DNA from: Methanorbis rubei
GTDB taxonomy: Archaea > Halobacteriota > Methanomicrobia > Methanomicrobiales > Methanocorpusculaceae
DNA: 64,000 bases
Direction of reading: 5' to 3'
Assembly: GCF_032714495.1 (NCBI RefSeq)
Contig: NZ_JAWDKB010000002.1
Location: forward strand, 1 to 64,000
Shown here piece after piece: positions 1-8,928 of the stretch. The first letter of the stretch is position 1. Each line of letters begins with the position of its first letter. The notes under the pieces are model-generated. The model searched no databases. It saw nothing but the letters and a program-made list of their open reading frames with translations, and was not told the origin of the DNA. The translations under genes and the position numbers were made by a program.

Positions 1-421
1 CAAACTACCGCACACGTTTTTTCGTGTCGGTTCGCGTTTCGTTCTCCACTTAAACAGCCTTAATACATACGCATGAAGCGTATTTATACTCTTCGAGACT
101 GCACGAGGTTCGAGAGTTTTGAAGCTCGTTTACCTCAGCGCAGGTCGCGCTGTTTGCGAGGTAACATCATACGTTCTTGAGAGATATAAATCCTCCGAAC
201 TTCTGAGTGTTGCCAATCAGACGAAAGAACTCGTCCGATTTCTCACAAAACACATAGGTGACTGTGAGCCAACAACATAGGATGAGGAGAGATATAAAGA
301 CAGCGAAACAAAATCCGAAGCCAATAGAAAGAAAATCAGAAAACAAACAAACAAAAAAATTACCAAAACAAAACCGATCTCAAAAAAATATCAGAAAAGA
401 AAAATGAGGATGAGGGAAAAA
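1..421. other. non-coding stretch at window start
   Basis: I see no convincing gene on either strand in these 420 bases. There is a hairpin at about 130-164 (outer arms TTACCTC/GAGGTAA, inner arms AGCGC/GCGCT) and two TATA-like stretches (about 183-190 and 290-297). The bases just before the following gene are A-rich. The hairpin could belong to a structured RNA or a terminator of a gene outside the window, but nothing decides this. Confidence 0.5.
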
Positions 422-1018
422 TCAGATACTCATCATTCTGCTCAGAGCATCATACACCATACGCCGCCAGTGCTCCGGACCAAACCGATACGTCTCACGC
501 GCAAGAAAAACATCCGCATCCGGCTGTTCTACCAAGGAAGCATCGACTCTCTCCAGTGTCGCGCGAGCAGTGTCTAAAATCCAGAGGTCGCGCGTCTCCT
601 GATCCACAACCAGCACAGACTCCGCACGAACCGAGGTGAAAACCTTCCCGTCCGGCGACGTGTAGACACTCGGTTTTCCGATAACCGCAACAAACACCGG
701 CATCTCAGGATCGATTTTCGCCAGCTGATGCATCGCCTCGGGCTGATACGACCCTGCCGTCACAAAGAATAGACCGGTCGGATCTGAGATCCGCGCACGA
801 TACAGAATATTCTGATCACCCACTTTGTCCTTCTGGGTAATCGTACCCACCAAAAGAACGCGGTTACACCGCTCGCCGGTCGGCAGAAGAACATACAGCG
901 GACTTTTTTCATCCTCAGTATCCTTAAACGTCTTCGTAGCCTCACGCAGCTCTGCGGCAAACACCCGTTTTGCCGGCTCACGTTCGTACGACATAAAGTT
1001 AGAATTAGCCTCGCTCAT
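422..1018 (-). CDS. RPA-associated OB-fold protein
   Basis: Protein of 198 residues that I recognise as the archaeal RPA-associated family (COG3390 type). The N-terminal half has a likely OB fold (about residues 45-130, containing GERCNRVLLVGTIT and IGKPSVYTSPDGKVF); the C-terminal part is helical. Family members bind RPA41-like single-stranded-DNA binding protein, giving a two-subunit ssDNA-binding complex for replication and repair. The start codon overlaps the stop of the upstream RPA gene by four bases (ATGA), so the two are almost certainly co-translated. Function is taken from the family and the neighbour; the pairing is seen directly. Confidence 0.88.
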   Translation of the reverse strand: MSEANSNFMSYEREPAKRVFAAELREATKTFKDTEDEKSPLYVLLPTGERCNRVLLVGTITQKDKVGDQNILYRARISDPTGLFFVTAGSYQPEAMHQLAKIDPEMPVFVAVIGKPSVYTSPDGKVFTSVRAESVLVVDQETRDLWILDTARATLERVDASLVEQPDADVFLARETYRFGPEHWRRMVYDALSRMMSI

Positions 1019-2928
1019 GACTGTTCACCTCCAAACACAGAACCCGCGCGATTCATCAGCTCCGCAGTAACTGACGGATCCAGACGGACAAACTCAGCAG
1101 ACTTCACCAGAATTCTTCCCTCAAAATCATTGCCGAAACAACGGAGATATCTGCCGCAGAGTTTCTCCACAAACTGTGCCTGCACCTCCTCAAGACCAAG
1201 AGGGCTCTCTGACGCAAGATCAATCGCCCGCTCCATAGTAAATCCGGTCAGAGCTTCTGTGACCTCGCGGCCGATCAGCACATTGTATGCTTTTTTTCCG
1301 TCATCCAGAACTCCCTTGATCCGCAGATCATAATGGAAGTTCGGTTGAATCTCATGAACCGGACAGAAGTTCTGACGCGAAAGAACGCGGTTACATCCTT
1401 CCACCGGACACCGCTTCACAAGGCCAGAGCCGCCTGAGATCTGCACAACCGCGCCGGAAAACTCATCAGTTGCTGTACCGACCGCAATATCAACCTCAGG
1501 CTCATCAGCCTCATAGGTTGCCGGATTCAGCACGAGCGAAAGCCGTCCGTTGTACTCATCCACCTTTGCATTCGTCACATGATACACGCGGCCAGGCTCA
1601 AGCTTCTCCTTTGTATCATCCTTCCAGAGAACAAACTTCACGCGGCCGGTCTCATCACCAACAAGACCGGTCTGCAGCATGCGGTCGCTCCGCGACTCCC
1701 ACTCCTCAACAAACTTCACCCGCAGCGAAGCATACCCGACCGCGAGATCGCGAACACTCGTCACCGGAAGAGGCGTCGTGGGCGCCACACCTTGCACCGC
1801 AATATCCACGTCGTCCTCGACAACCGAGTACTCGGCACTGTTCAGCGCAAGCGAAAGCCGTCCATTATACTCATCCACCTTCGCATTCTTGATCAGATAC
1901 ACCTGACCGGGGACAAGTTTCTCTTTGGAAGCATCCTTCCATAACACAAACTTCACACGACCGGTCTCATCACCAACAAGACCGCTCTGCAGCATACGCT
2001 CGCTCCGCGACTCCCACTCTTCGGCAAACTTCACGCGAACGGTCGCGTAGCCCACCTTCAGATCGCGGATGCTTGTTATCGGCAGCTCTTCTTTGGGTGC
2101 AGCAGTCACGACAGGGACATCAATCTCTGCATCCTCATCCTCCATCCACACGCCAGAGTTCAGCGCAAGCGACAGCCGCCCGCCGAACGTGTCCACGCTC
2201 GCATAGAATATATTATACACCGACCCAAGCGAGAGTTTCTCTCTGCCTTCGTCCTTCCACAGAACAAATTTCATCTTACCTGACGCGTCCGCAACAAGGC
2301 CGCTTTGCAGCATACGTTCGCTCCGGGACTCCCACTCCTCAACAAACTTCACCTGCACTGACGCAGCAACGCCCGGAGAAAGACTTGCCAGAGGCACCGG
2401 AGGTGCCGGCATCAGACTCCGGTCGTCATCAATCTGGGTAACCTTGGATCCTGAATGAATCTTCAGACTCGGCACGTCACGGAACGAATCAACTACAGCC
2501 GACTCGATTCGGTACCACTGCTCAAGCTCCATCAGAGGAATACCATCAGCCTTGGAAAACACCACGAACCGCACCGCGCCCGAACTGTCCGCAAGGACAC
2601 CGGTCTGCGCAATCGAGGGAGAGTTCGGCGTCTGCAAAGACACAACTTTCACCTCAATGGTGACCCAGTCGTTGGGCTGGATGTCGGCAAGAGCAAACAC
2701 GCCTCCTTCCGGCGCAGCCGCGGCAGCAGGCTGCTCGTCAGCCGGAATATCATACAGCCGCAGCTGGTCGGACAGAACCTTGCGTTCAGCCTCATATGCA
2801 ACCACACCGAACTCGTTGATGTAACTTGCAAGTTTTTCCGTAATGCTCTGCCTGTCCGGCGAAACTCCTTTGGATTCTAATTTTTGGGAGATTCTGTCGG
2901 TAATCTGCTGGATCTGTTCTGGGTCCAT
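1015..2928 (-). CDS. replication protein A, four OB folds plus zinc finger
   Basis: Single-stranded DNA-binding protein of 637 residues for replication and repair. It has one divergent OB fold (around QPNDWVTIEVKVVSL), then three nearly identical OB folds sharing VKF-EEWESRS-RMLQ and KFVLWKD, at a spacing of about 105 codons, then a C-terminal zinc finger (C-x4-C-x9-C-x2-H at CPVEGCNRVLSRQNFCPVH) and a last fold. The open frame extends 17 codons upstream, but the ATG at 2928 is preceded by a GGAG ribosome site and fits the TATA box, so I use it. It overlaps the RPA-associated gene by 4 bp. The close similarity of the three repeats suggests recent duplication or ongoing conversion. Confidence 0.92.
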   Translation of the reverse strand: MDPEQIQQITDRISQKLESKGVSPDRQSITEKLASYINEFGVVAYEAERKVLSDQLRLYDIPADEQPAAAAAPEGGVFALADIQPNDWVTIEVKVVSLQTPNSPSIAQTGVLADSSGAVRFVVFSKADGIPLMELEQWYRIESAVVDSFRDVPSLKIHSGSKVTQIDDDRSLMPAPPVPLASLSPGVAASVQVKFVEEWESRSERMLQSGLVADASGKMKFVLWKDEGREKLSLGSVYNIFYASVDTFGGRLSLALNSGVWMEDEDAEIDVPVVTAAPKEELPITSIRDLKVGYATVRVKFAEEWESRSERMLQSGLVGDETGRVKFVLWKDASKEKLVPGQVYLIKNAKVDEYNGRLSLALNSAEYSVVEDDVDIAVQGVAPTTPLPVTSVRDLAVGYASLRVKFVEEWESRSDRMLQTGLVGDETGRVKFVLWKDDTKEKLEPGRVYHVTNAKVDEYNGRLSLVLNPATYEADEPEVDIAVGTATDEFSGAVVQISGGSGLVKRCPVEGCNRVLSRQNFCPVHEIQPNFHYDLRIKGVLDDGKKAYNVLIGREVTEALTGFTMERAIDLASESPLGLEEVQAQFVEKLCGRYLRCFGNDFEGRILVKSAEFVRLDPSVTAELMNRAGSVFGGEQS

Positions 2929-2954
2929 AATGATCTCCAACAAACTGATTGGTG

Positions 2955-3038
2955 TGTTGGGATATAAAACCCTGACCACGCGTACTGAAAATGCTCAGTT
3001 CGGAAACATCAAGTAGTAAAGTAGCTAATCTACTATAC
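2955..3038. promoter_or_regulatory. divergent promoter region of RPA and DUF1858 genes
   Basis: A near-symmetric TATA box (GGGATATAAAACCC, about 2960-2973) can serve both directions. It is followed by ACCACGCGTACTGAAAATGC at 2976-2995. The same TATA-plus-motif arrangement recurs twice at 48.13 and 48.37 kb. A short inverted repeat, AGTAG/CTACT, lies just before the DUF1858 start. The shared motif suggests a regulator common to these sites (inference). Confidence 0.55.
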
Positions 3039-3224
3039 ATGGCAATCACCATCGATTCAACGATCGCAGAGCTTCTCCGCGAGAAACCGCAGAGCGCCGC
3101 AGTTCTTCAGAGCTTCGGCATGGGCTGCCTTGGTTGTGCAATCGCAAACAACGAGACCATTCGCGAGGCAGCAATGGTTCACGGCATCCCCTTAGAAGAG
3201 CTTACCAAGAAGCTCGGTATCTAA
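3039..3224 (+). CDS. DUF1858 small protein
   Basis: Small protein of 61 residues if started at MAITIDST; the frame is open for 16 more codons upstream but the shorter start matches the usual family N-terminus. It has the DUF1858 pattern: helix TIAELLREKPQSAAVLQSFG, then the cysteine motif GMGCLGC, then a second helical part ending in LTKKLGI. DUF1858 domains are found alone or fused to hybrid-cluster or ScdA-like proteins, and the CxxC pair suggests redox or metal binding. No partner gene is adjacent; it is divergent from RPA. The specific role is unknown. Confidence 0.8.
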   Translation: MAITIDSTIAELLREKPQSAAVLQSFGMGCLGCAIANNETIREAAMVHGIPLEELTKKLGI

Positions 3225-3237
3225 GTCTCTACATAAT

Positions 3238-4155
3238 TCACTTTTTTTGAACAAGTTTCAGTTCGGCAACGCCAGCTTCAGGATTTTCCAGCAAATGAGA
3301 GGCAACGTTCGGCACGTGAACGAGCCGGCAGTCCATGCAGCTCCAGACATCTCCGTTCGGCGTTTCGATCATGGCGCCAAGCGAGAGGTCCATGCATGGA
3401 TAGAGCGGGCAGTAGCAGAAACTGCACTGTTGCTCAGCATATTTGTGACATGGGTAGTAGGGGCAGCCTTCCGGCACCCACTCGGTCCAGTGATCTCCGC
3501 CGTACCGGCTGTAGATAAAATAGGAGGGACGCGTTCGTTTGACAAAACCGGGAGCGTCCCGCGACCATCCACGGGAGACGCCCCAGGTTGAAAGGAGATA
3601 GTTGTCAAATCGTATCAGCGCTTCAGTAAGCGCCTGACGAACTGCTTTGGCAATCCTCTCTCCGGTTTCGGTGAGGATTCCTGCAAACATCTCAGGGGTG
3701 GAGAGGGATTTTTCTGCGGCAACGACGACAGCGTCCGTGGGGGACGCACCGGAAGGAAGTTTTCGGTCGGCAAGTACCTGCATTTTGACTTCGGTTGCGG
3801 TAGTCATTGCGCCAAGCAGTGCGGCGTCGGAGAGAGGACGGGTTGAAGTGACGATGATGTTTATAGTGCGGTTGCTGTCAGAGACGCCTGCGGTGACGAA
3901 TACGGTGATGTAGTCGTACTTGGCGATGCAGAGATTGGTTATCGGGACTGCGGTTAAGAGGCCGAACTGGGGCTGAAGGAATCCCTGTTCGCTCGAGATG
4001 CGGTCGATCTCTCTGGACGCGTCGCCGGAAAAATTTCTTGGGACGGTGATGTTGAGAACTGTCCGGACGTCGGCAATGCCGCCGTCCACTCCGCTGCTTG
4101 CGGCGCGGAAGTTTCCCCGAACGATCAGGACATTTTCTCTGAGATAGTACCGCAT
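3238..4155 (-). CDS. cbiZ: CbiZ adenosylcobinamide amidohydrolase with cysteine-rich tail
   Basis: A 305-residue fusion. Residues about 1-190 match CbiZ, which cleaves the aminopropanol side chain of adenosylcobinamide so that the corrin can be salvaged through cobyric acid (seen: DYITVFVTAGVSDSNRTINIIV and TEVKMQVLADRKLPSGASPTDAVVVA). Residues about 210-290 are a cysteine-rich small domain (CPYYPCHKYAEQQCSFCYCPLYPCMD, then WSCMDC), a likely metal-binding unit often found with cobamide genes. Salvage suits a methanogen with heavy corrinoid demand. The downstream acetyltransferase gene upstream in transcription lies 6 bp away, so they may share an mRNA. Confidence 0.82.
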   Translation of the reverse strand: MRYYLRENVLIVRGNFRAASSGVDGGIADVRTVLNITVPRNFSGDASREIDRISSEQGFLQPQFGLLTAVPITNLCIAKYDYITVFVTAGVSDSNRTINIIVTSTRPLSDAALLGAMTTATEVKMQVLADRKLPSGASPTDAVVVAAEKSLSTPEMFAGILTETGERIAKAVRQALTEALIRFDNYLLSTWGVSRGWSRDAPGFVKRTRPSYFIYSRYGGDHWTEWVPEGCPYYPCHKYAEQQCSFCYCPLYPCMDLSLGAMIETPNGDVWSCMDCRLVHVPNVASHLLENPEAGVAELKLVQKK

Positions 4156-4161
4156 GAGGAG

Positions 4162-4746
4162 TTAGACGTCTTTTTGGTAGGTGTAGAGCGAATAGTAGTC
4201 GACAACCGTTTTTTCAACAGATTCTGCTGGTTTCTTTTCAAAGATTTTTCCAAGCAGGCCTTTTTTCGACTCTTCGGCAGCCGGGTTCGGGTCGACCATG
4301 ACTGTTTTGACGTGGCGGTAGCCGCGGGAGATTTCGCCTGCCGGGACGAAACCGGATTTGGTGAGGAAGTTCATTGCGGCAGGGTTCATGCCTGAGATGC
4401 GGGGGCAGACGAGTGCGGCAAAGCCGAGTTCACGGGCGGTTTTGCTCGAGTGTTCGCTCATGGTTTTCCCAACGCCAAGGTTGCGGAAGGAGAATTTGAC
4501 GGCGTAGAGGACTTCGGCGATGTGGGAGCCTTTGCCGAGGTTGAGTTTGCGGAGCAGGTAGACGCCGGCAACTTCGCTGCCGATTTTTGCGCAGTAAACG
4601 CGGTACTGGTCCAGAAACTTTTGCATCTCTTCGGGGATGAGAGCGGTTTCTTCGAGGAATGCGTCTCCTTCGGCGATGATGGAGTTCCAGACGGTCATGA
4701 CATGGTAGAGGTCTGCGGATTCATAGGGACGGATGGTAATATTCAT
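4162..4746 (-). CDS. GNAT-family N-acetyltransferase
   Basis: Protein of 194 residues with a GNAT fold: N-terminal ITIRPYESADLYHVMTVWNSII, central strand VAGVYLLR, and acetyl-CoA loop region FRNLGVGKTMSEHSSKTARELGF followed by MNPAAMNFLTKSGFVPAGE. It should transfer an acetyl group from acetyl-CoA to an unknown amine or protein. An extra C-terminal tail of about 35 lysine- and glutamate-rich residues lies beyond the usual domain. It is 6 bp upstream of cbiZ in the same direction. The substrate cannot be told from sequence. Confidence 0.8.
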   Translation of the reverse strand: MNITIRPYESADLYHVMTVWNSIIAEGDAFLEETALIPEEMQKFLDQYRVYCAKIGSEVAGVYLLRKLNLGKGSHIAEVLYAVKFSFRNLGVGKTMSEHSSKTARELGFAALVCPRISGMNPAAMNFLTKSGFVPAGEISRGYRHVKTVMVDPNPAAEESKKGLLGKIFEKKPAESVEKTVVDYYSLYTYQKDV

Positions 4747-4816
4747 GGTACTATACAGTTATTGGGATGAATCTGATATAAGAACAATCCTGTGAGTACT
4801 GTATGATTTTTTTGAA

Positions 4817-4973
4817 AAACGCGAATGGCGCGAATAGCGCGAATAAAAATCGCCAATGGTGATTTTTCAAAGGTTTACTATAATTACTTATTTTTCAGAC
4901 AAAACTCTCAATTTCAAAAAACATCAGTTATTTTTTGAAAAATCGCCATTGGCGATTTTTTTATTCGCGTTTT
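4817..4973. repeat. inverted repeat family A, copy 1
   Basis: A long inverted repeat whose ends read GCGAATAGCGCGAATAAAAA and its complement. Each arm contains a hairpin with a 10-bp stem (AAAAATCGCC/GGCGATTTTT) and a three-base loop followed by a T-run, so either arm could act as a transcription terminator. Copies also occur at 36.3, 39.9 and 42.6 kb. It fills the gap between two genes, ending 13 bp from the stop of the DHPS-like gene. Confidence 0.85.
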
Positions 4974-4985
4974 TTTAATTCTTGA

Positions 4986-6413
4986 TCAGAAATCCCCGTC
5001 CTGTTCGAAACTTCTGCCGAACCGAATCGCAAGCTCTGCTTTGTAGAGTTCCTTACCGAGATATCCGGCATGGTCAAGGAGCGAGACACCGTTCTCGGCG
5101 AGGATTGTCGAGAAGACATCATACCAGTTTGTGCCGCGAACGGCACGGCCGTTTCGCACCGCAACGATCATGCCGCCTTCAATGCCGATGCGGAAATTGC
5201 CGCAGGGGTCGTACTGGGCGAGATCGTCTGATGCCGCTGGCGCGTCAGAGATTTTTTCATACACGAGAGGAGGTTCTCTTCTGCATCGTTTTTCTTTGAG
5301 GATCAGAAGATCAACGCCGACGTCTTTCGGGTAAGGGCGGCCTTCTGATAACACCATCATCTCTGCGGCACGCCGCATCTCAGCAGTTGCGCCATGGGTT
5401 TTATCGGAGTGTTCGGAGACAAGCACGGCAGCAACACCGCACTCTGCGGCGGCTGAGGCAAGCAGGGCACAGATACCCGGGCTGTCGGCGTCAACCATCT
5501 CAATCACGTTCACGCAGCCGAGAACTTTGGGGCAGCCGAACTCAGGCAGGTAGCCGGCAAGCGAGGGGACGAGACCGGAAAGCGGCGGCTGAAGAAGCGG
5601 GTCGGCGAGAATTTTCGATAAGCCTGCAGCCTTTGCGGCGGCAACGGTCTCTTCAAGCGTTGCATTGCGGGGGATGAGAACCGCTGCGGCTCCGCACTCT
5701 CGGACTGCATCAGCAAGGAGGGGGATGGTTTCCTTGGTCAGGGAAAAGATCAGATCGCACCGGAACAAGGCGGCTCTGATAAGCTCAGGGTCGAGGGTAT
5801 CGACCGAGAGCGGGATGTCGATGTCTGCGATCGCGGAAAAACAGCGGACGACGTCGTCAGCGGTCGCGTCAAATCCGAACCCGATATCCACGACGTCAGC
5901 ACCGCAGGAGATGGCGGCGAGAACTACGTCCCGCAGGGCAGGATGGCGGTGGGCGTCCATGATCTCATGGATGACTTTGATGCGGGAAGTTCCCCCGAAC
6001 TTCACGCCGCGAATGGTAAACTCAGGCGTTGCCGTGTCCTCTGATTCGGCAAGTCGGGACGCGGCAAGTTTTCGCCGGACGTCCGCGAGGAGATCATCAG
6101 CGGGAATTGTTTTCGAAAGTTTTCCTTCCAGAATCAAAGGAACAGAGAGCCGCATGTCTGCGGCATGGCGGGTTCCTTTTCGCACCGGAACTCCTGACTG
6201 CTGCTCAACCGAGTCAAAGGATGCCGTACACATGCCGGAGACGACGACGCAGTCGTAGACTCCTGCTTCGATGAGGCGGGTGAGAACTCCCGGAGAAAGA
6301 AAGGATGCAATTTCCCCAATCGGCACGATATCAAAGGTAAACGCATCAACATCAGCGAGAGCGGCACGCAGTGACGCCTCGCTCTGATGGCCGGTAGGGA
6401 AGAGGACGTGCAT
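4986..6413 (-). CDS. dihydropteroate synthase-like protein (methanopterin type)
   Basis: A 475-residue protein of the archaeal dihydropteroate-synthase-related family. The N-terminal about 150 residues form a family-specific domain (HVLFPTGHQSEASLRAAL, VVVSGMCTASF). The middle is a TIM barrel with DHPS-like strands: FGGTSRIKVIHEIMDA, GADVVDIGFGFDA, IPLSVDTLDPELIRAAL, KILADPLLQPP. A C-terminal part of about 120 residues follows. Members are candidates for joining a pterin to an arylamine in tetrahydromethanopterin synthesis; that assignment comes from family knowledge and is not proven here. It stands alone, with repeat A downstream and repeat E upstream. Confidence 0.82.
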   Translation of the reverse strand: MHVLFPTGHQSEASLRAALADVDAFTFDIVPIGEIASFLSPGVLTRLIEAGVYDCVVVSGMCTASFDSVEQQSGVPVRKGTRHAADMRLSVPLILEGKLSKTIPADDLLADVRRKLAASRLAESEDTATPEFTIRGVKFGGTSRIKVIHEIMDAHRHPALRDVVLAAISCGADVVDIGFGFDATADDVVRCFSAIADIDIPLSVDTLDPELIRAALFRCDLIFSLTKETIPLLADAVRECGAAAVLIPRNATLEETVAAAKAAGLSKILADPLLQPPLSGLVPSLAGYLPEFGCPKVLGCVNVIEMVDADSPGICALLASAAAECGVAAVLVSEHSDKTHGATAEMRRAAEMMVLSEGRPYPKDVGVDLLILKEKRCRREPPLVYEKISDAPAASDDLAQYDPCGNFRIGIEGGMIVAVRNGRAVRGTNWYDVFSTILAENGVSLLDHAGYLGKELYKAELAIRFGRSFEQDGDF

Positions 6414-6459
6414 AGATGATTTATTTTATTGTGCTCCAACATCGAAATAGTTGGGGTTG

Positions 6460-6715
6460 GGTGTAGCCGGAGGATGCGGCTACAAAATAACCAGTGTTTG
6501 CGAAGCATTTTGGAAAAATACCTGAGTATGCAGAAGATAAGAATCTTGTAGCCGCTAAATCGACATTGTGATCTTTGGTAAAATATTACTCATAAACAGA
6601 ATAGCAAAAACTCGGCTACATCGGCTACAAAATTTTTGAAAAACAAAAGAAACCCACTTATTTCAAAAATTACCCGAAATAATTGAAAATTTTGTAGTCG
6701 CACATGCGGCTACAT
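6460..6715. repeat. structured GTAGCC/GGCTAC repeat element (family E)
   Basis: This 370-bp gap holds no gene but several copies of the hairpin GTAGCC...GGCTAC (6463-6483, about 6551-6556, 6607-6625, 6694-6713), mixed with AT-rich stretches such as CAAAATTTTTGAAAA. The first and last hairpins bound the element, and the second half is partly the inverse of the first. It looks like a folded mobile repeat of a different sequence family from A and B. No protein or TATA-driven transcript is evident. Confidence 0.65.
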
Positions 6716-6783
6716 TTGCCCAGTTCGTAGAAACACAGTAGCAATGTTAATCAGGAATAAGAGAGAACTCCCTAATCATCAAA

Positions 6784-7503
6784 ATGGTCCTTCTCAAATG
6801 TGATCTGCATGTTCACACAAACGCGTCGCGAGACGGCGAGAGTTCGGTCGAAGAGGTCATCGCATCAGCGATTGCCGCAGGACTTGACGCGGTTGCCATC
6901 ACCGATCACGACACAACAGAAGGAGCCATCCATGCCCTCACCCTGAAAAATCCGGGAATTATGATCATTCCGGGAATTGAGGTCTCCACAAAACAGGGAC
7001 ATCTTCTGGTGCTTGGCACGGCACAGGTTCTTGCGCCAAAACAGGATGTGCTCAAAACAATAGCCGAGGCAAAAGCCCTTGGAGCGGTAACGGTCATTCC
7101 GCATCCGTTCCATCGATGGCGGCACGGTGTCGGCCTCAAGTGCCGGATCGCACTGAAAGATGTGGATGCGGTCGAGGCGTTCAACAGCAGATACATTATC
7201 GGCACGGCAAATCAGAAGGCGGCAAAAGTCGCGAAAAAGTATCAGCTGCCGGTTACGGCTGGCTCTGACGCCCACAACTGCAAGTATGTCGGTTTCGGGG
7301 TAACCGAGATCGATGCTGAGGAGAGATCAGTTGAGGCAATTCTTGCGGCGATGCGAGCAGGAAGGATAACCTGCACCTGCAAAAAAACGCCGCTCCGCAC
7401 CTATACCCGCCAGTCATGGGACAACACGGTCCGAAAGGTTCGCAGACGCGTGCCAAAGTTCCGGCACCGGCCACGGCGGCGGATGGTTCACAGGAAGAAA
7501 TGA
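6784..7503 (+). CDS. PHP-domain metal-dependent phosphoesterase
   Basis: Protein of 239 residues starting with the PHP signature LKCDLHVHTNASRDGE (motif 1, two metal-binding histidines) and continuing with DAVAITDHDTTEG (motif 2), IIPGIEVSTKQGHLLVLG (motif 3), VIPHPFHRW, and AGSDAHNCKYVG. All expected metal ligands are present, so it should hydrolyse a phosphoester, possibly a nucleotide or small phosphate. The C-terminal tail is very basic (RKVRRRVPKFRHRPRRRMVHRK), perhaps for nucleic acid contact. Its stop overlaps the truA start by four bases. Confidence 0.87.
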   Translation: MVLLKCDLHVHTNASRDGESSVEEVIASAIAAGLDAVAITDHDTTEGAIHALTLKNPGIMIIPGIEVSTKQGHLLVLGTAQVLAPKQDVLKTIAEAKALGAVTVIPHPFHRWRHGVGLKCRIALKDVDAVEAFNSRYIIGTANQKAAKVAKKYQLPVTAGSDAHNCKYVGFGVTEIDAEERSVEAILAAMRAGRITCTCKKTPLRTYTRQSWDNTVRKVRRRVPKFRHRPRRRMVHRKK

Positions 7504-8348
7504 AGCTGGCATTTCTTCTCGGATACAAGGGTGACGAGTTTGCCGGCTCGCAGTTTCAGCCGAACAAGCGAACGGTCGAAGGAGAGTTTGTTGCAGCAGG
7601 CGTAGGCCTCGGCATTTTTTCTGATGCAAAGGATGCGCATTTCCGAATTGCCGGCAGGACAGACCGAGGGGTTTCCGCACGACGGCAGGTTGCATCCATC
7701 ACTACGGATTATCCGGAGAAGGCTGTTGACGCGCTGAACTTCTGGCTGCCTGATGATATCTGGTGTCTGGGCTCAGCTGAGGTGGATCCAAATTTTTATC
7801 CCCGCTATGCGGTTACGAACCGGACCTATCGGTACTATTTTCCCTATCCGGCGAATATTTCCGCAATGAACGAGGCGACGGAGAAGTTTGTTGGCGTCCA
7901 CGACTTCACGCGGTTTTCCAAGATGGAGGAGGGACGAGATCCGAACCGGACGGTGACGAGTGCTTCGGTGTTTGCGGGAACTGACGGGCGTCCGGTCTTT
8001 GAGGTGTCGGCGAAAAGTTTTCTCTGGAATATGGTGAGAGGGATGGCAGGCGTTCTGGCATTGATTGGTGCCGGGATTGCAGAACCTGCGGTAGTTGATG
8101 AGCTGTTGAGCGAAACTGGCCACCGTGTGCATCCCGCACCCGCCAAGGCGCTGATATTCTGGGATGCTGAGTGCGGAGTTGTGTTTCAGCCGATGCGGCA
8201 GGCACGGGAGACGGCACGGATGCTCGGACGGGCGTCCGCTGCTGCGCGGATGCAGGCGATGATGACCGAGGCACTTATGGATGAAACACCAGAGGAGATG
8301 TGGCGGCTGAGGCTTGCGCGTGAGTATCCTGATATCAGGAAGAGTTGA
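7500..8348 (+). CDS. truA: tRNA pseudouridine synthase A
   Basis: Isomerises uridines in the anticodon arm of tRNA (positions 38-40 by family). The catalytic aspartate lies in AGRTDRGVSARRQVA; other family marks are LLGYKGDEFAGSQFQP, NRTYRYYFPYP, HDFTRFSKMEEGRDPNRTV and FLWNMVRGMAGVLALIG. The open frame begins at 7416, but the ATG at 7500 gives the family N-terminus (MKLAFLLGY) and an ATGA overlap with the PHP gene, so I use it (282 residues). The 3' end overlaps the convergent flavoprotein gene by 14 bp. Confidence 0.92.
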   Translation: MKLAFLLGYKGDEFAGSQFQPNKRTVEGEFVAAGVGLGIFSDAKDAHFRIAGRTDRGVSARRQVASITTDYPEKAVDALNFWLPDDIWCLGSAEVDPNFYPRYAVTNRTYRYYFPYPANISAMNEATEKFVGVHDFTRFSKMEEGRDPNRTVTSASVFAGTDGRPVFEVSAKSFLWNMVRGMAGVLALIGAGIAEPAVVDELLSETGHRVHPAPAKALIFWDAECGVVFQPMRQARETARMLGRASAAARMQAMMTEALMDETPEEMWRLRLAREYPDIRKS

Positions 8349-8928
8349 GCAGGCCTGCAATCCGCCGCCCTTCGGACTCGGCCTTTGCCACTGATTCGGG
8401 CCAGCCCTTTACCCCGCCGTGCTGATCCATCCCCGGGAAAAGAACATTTTCCGTATAGGAAAATCCGGCATCATTGAAGAACGCACACACCACAGGAAAC
8501 GCCCCGTCAAAGATGTGGAGAATATCCTGGCCTGATGTCCCCAGATACACACCGATATGGTTTGCAAGGTGTTCTGGCGAAAACGACAACGTCTTCGTAA
8601 CAAACTTCTGCGCCCAGAGAAACTGACCGCGGTCGATGAAGGACTTCATCTCGGCGGTGACCGTCATAGAGTAGATGGGAGATGCGAGCACGAGGATGTC
8701 TGAAGACATCACCTCTTCAAAGATCGGTGTCAGATCATCGGTCAGGATGCAGACTCCTTTCTTGTGGCATGCATTACAGCCCCGACAGTTTTTATGATCA
8801 ATATCCACGAGAGTTATCTTCGAGATTTCGGCACCCGCACTCTCCGCACCACGAAGAAACGCGTCGAGAACCGTTTCAGTATTGCCGCGTTTGCGCGGAC
8901 TTCCGTTGATAGCAAGAATACGGGTCAT
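8335..8928 (-). CDS. iron-sulfur flavoprotein (NADPH-FMN reductase fold)
   Basis: Flavodoxin-like protein of 197 residues. It opens with ILAINGSPRKRGNTETVL (FMN phosphate loop) and has the compact cysteine motif CRGCNACHKKGVC (C-x2-C-x2-C-x5-C), typical of archaeal iron-sulfur flavoproteins that hold FMN and a 4Fe-4S cluster. LASPIYSMTVTAEMKSFIDR is the usual second flavin region. It probably moves electrons between ferredoxin-type carriers and oxidants such as O2 or peroxide (family knowledge). It overlaps the next flavoprotein gene by 4 bp and its tail overlaps truA. Confidence 0.87.
   Translation of the reverse strand: MTRILAINGSPRKRGNTETVLDAFLRGAESAGAEISKITLVDIDHKNCRGCNACHKKGVCILTDDLTPIFEEVMSSDILVLASPIYSMTVTAEMKSFIDRGQFLWAQKFVTKTLSFSPEHLANHIGVYLGTSGQDILHIFDGAFPVVCAFFNDAGFSYTENVLFPGMDQHGGVKGWPESVAKAESEGRRIAGLLNSS

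Noticed and set aside
1470-1892. Plus-strand frames opposite the RPA repeats
   Set aside because: They mirror the repeated OB-fold coding sequence and lack starts; RPA on the other strand is certain.
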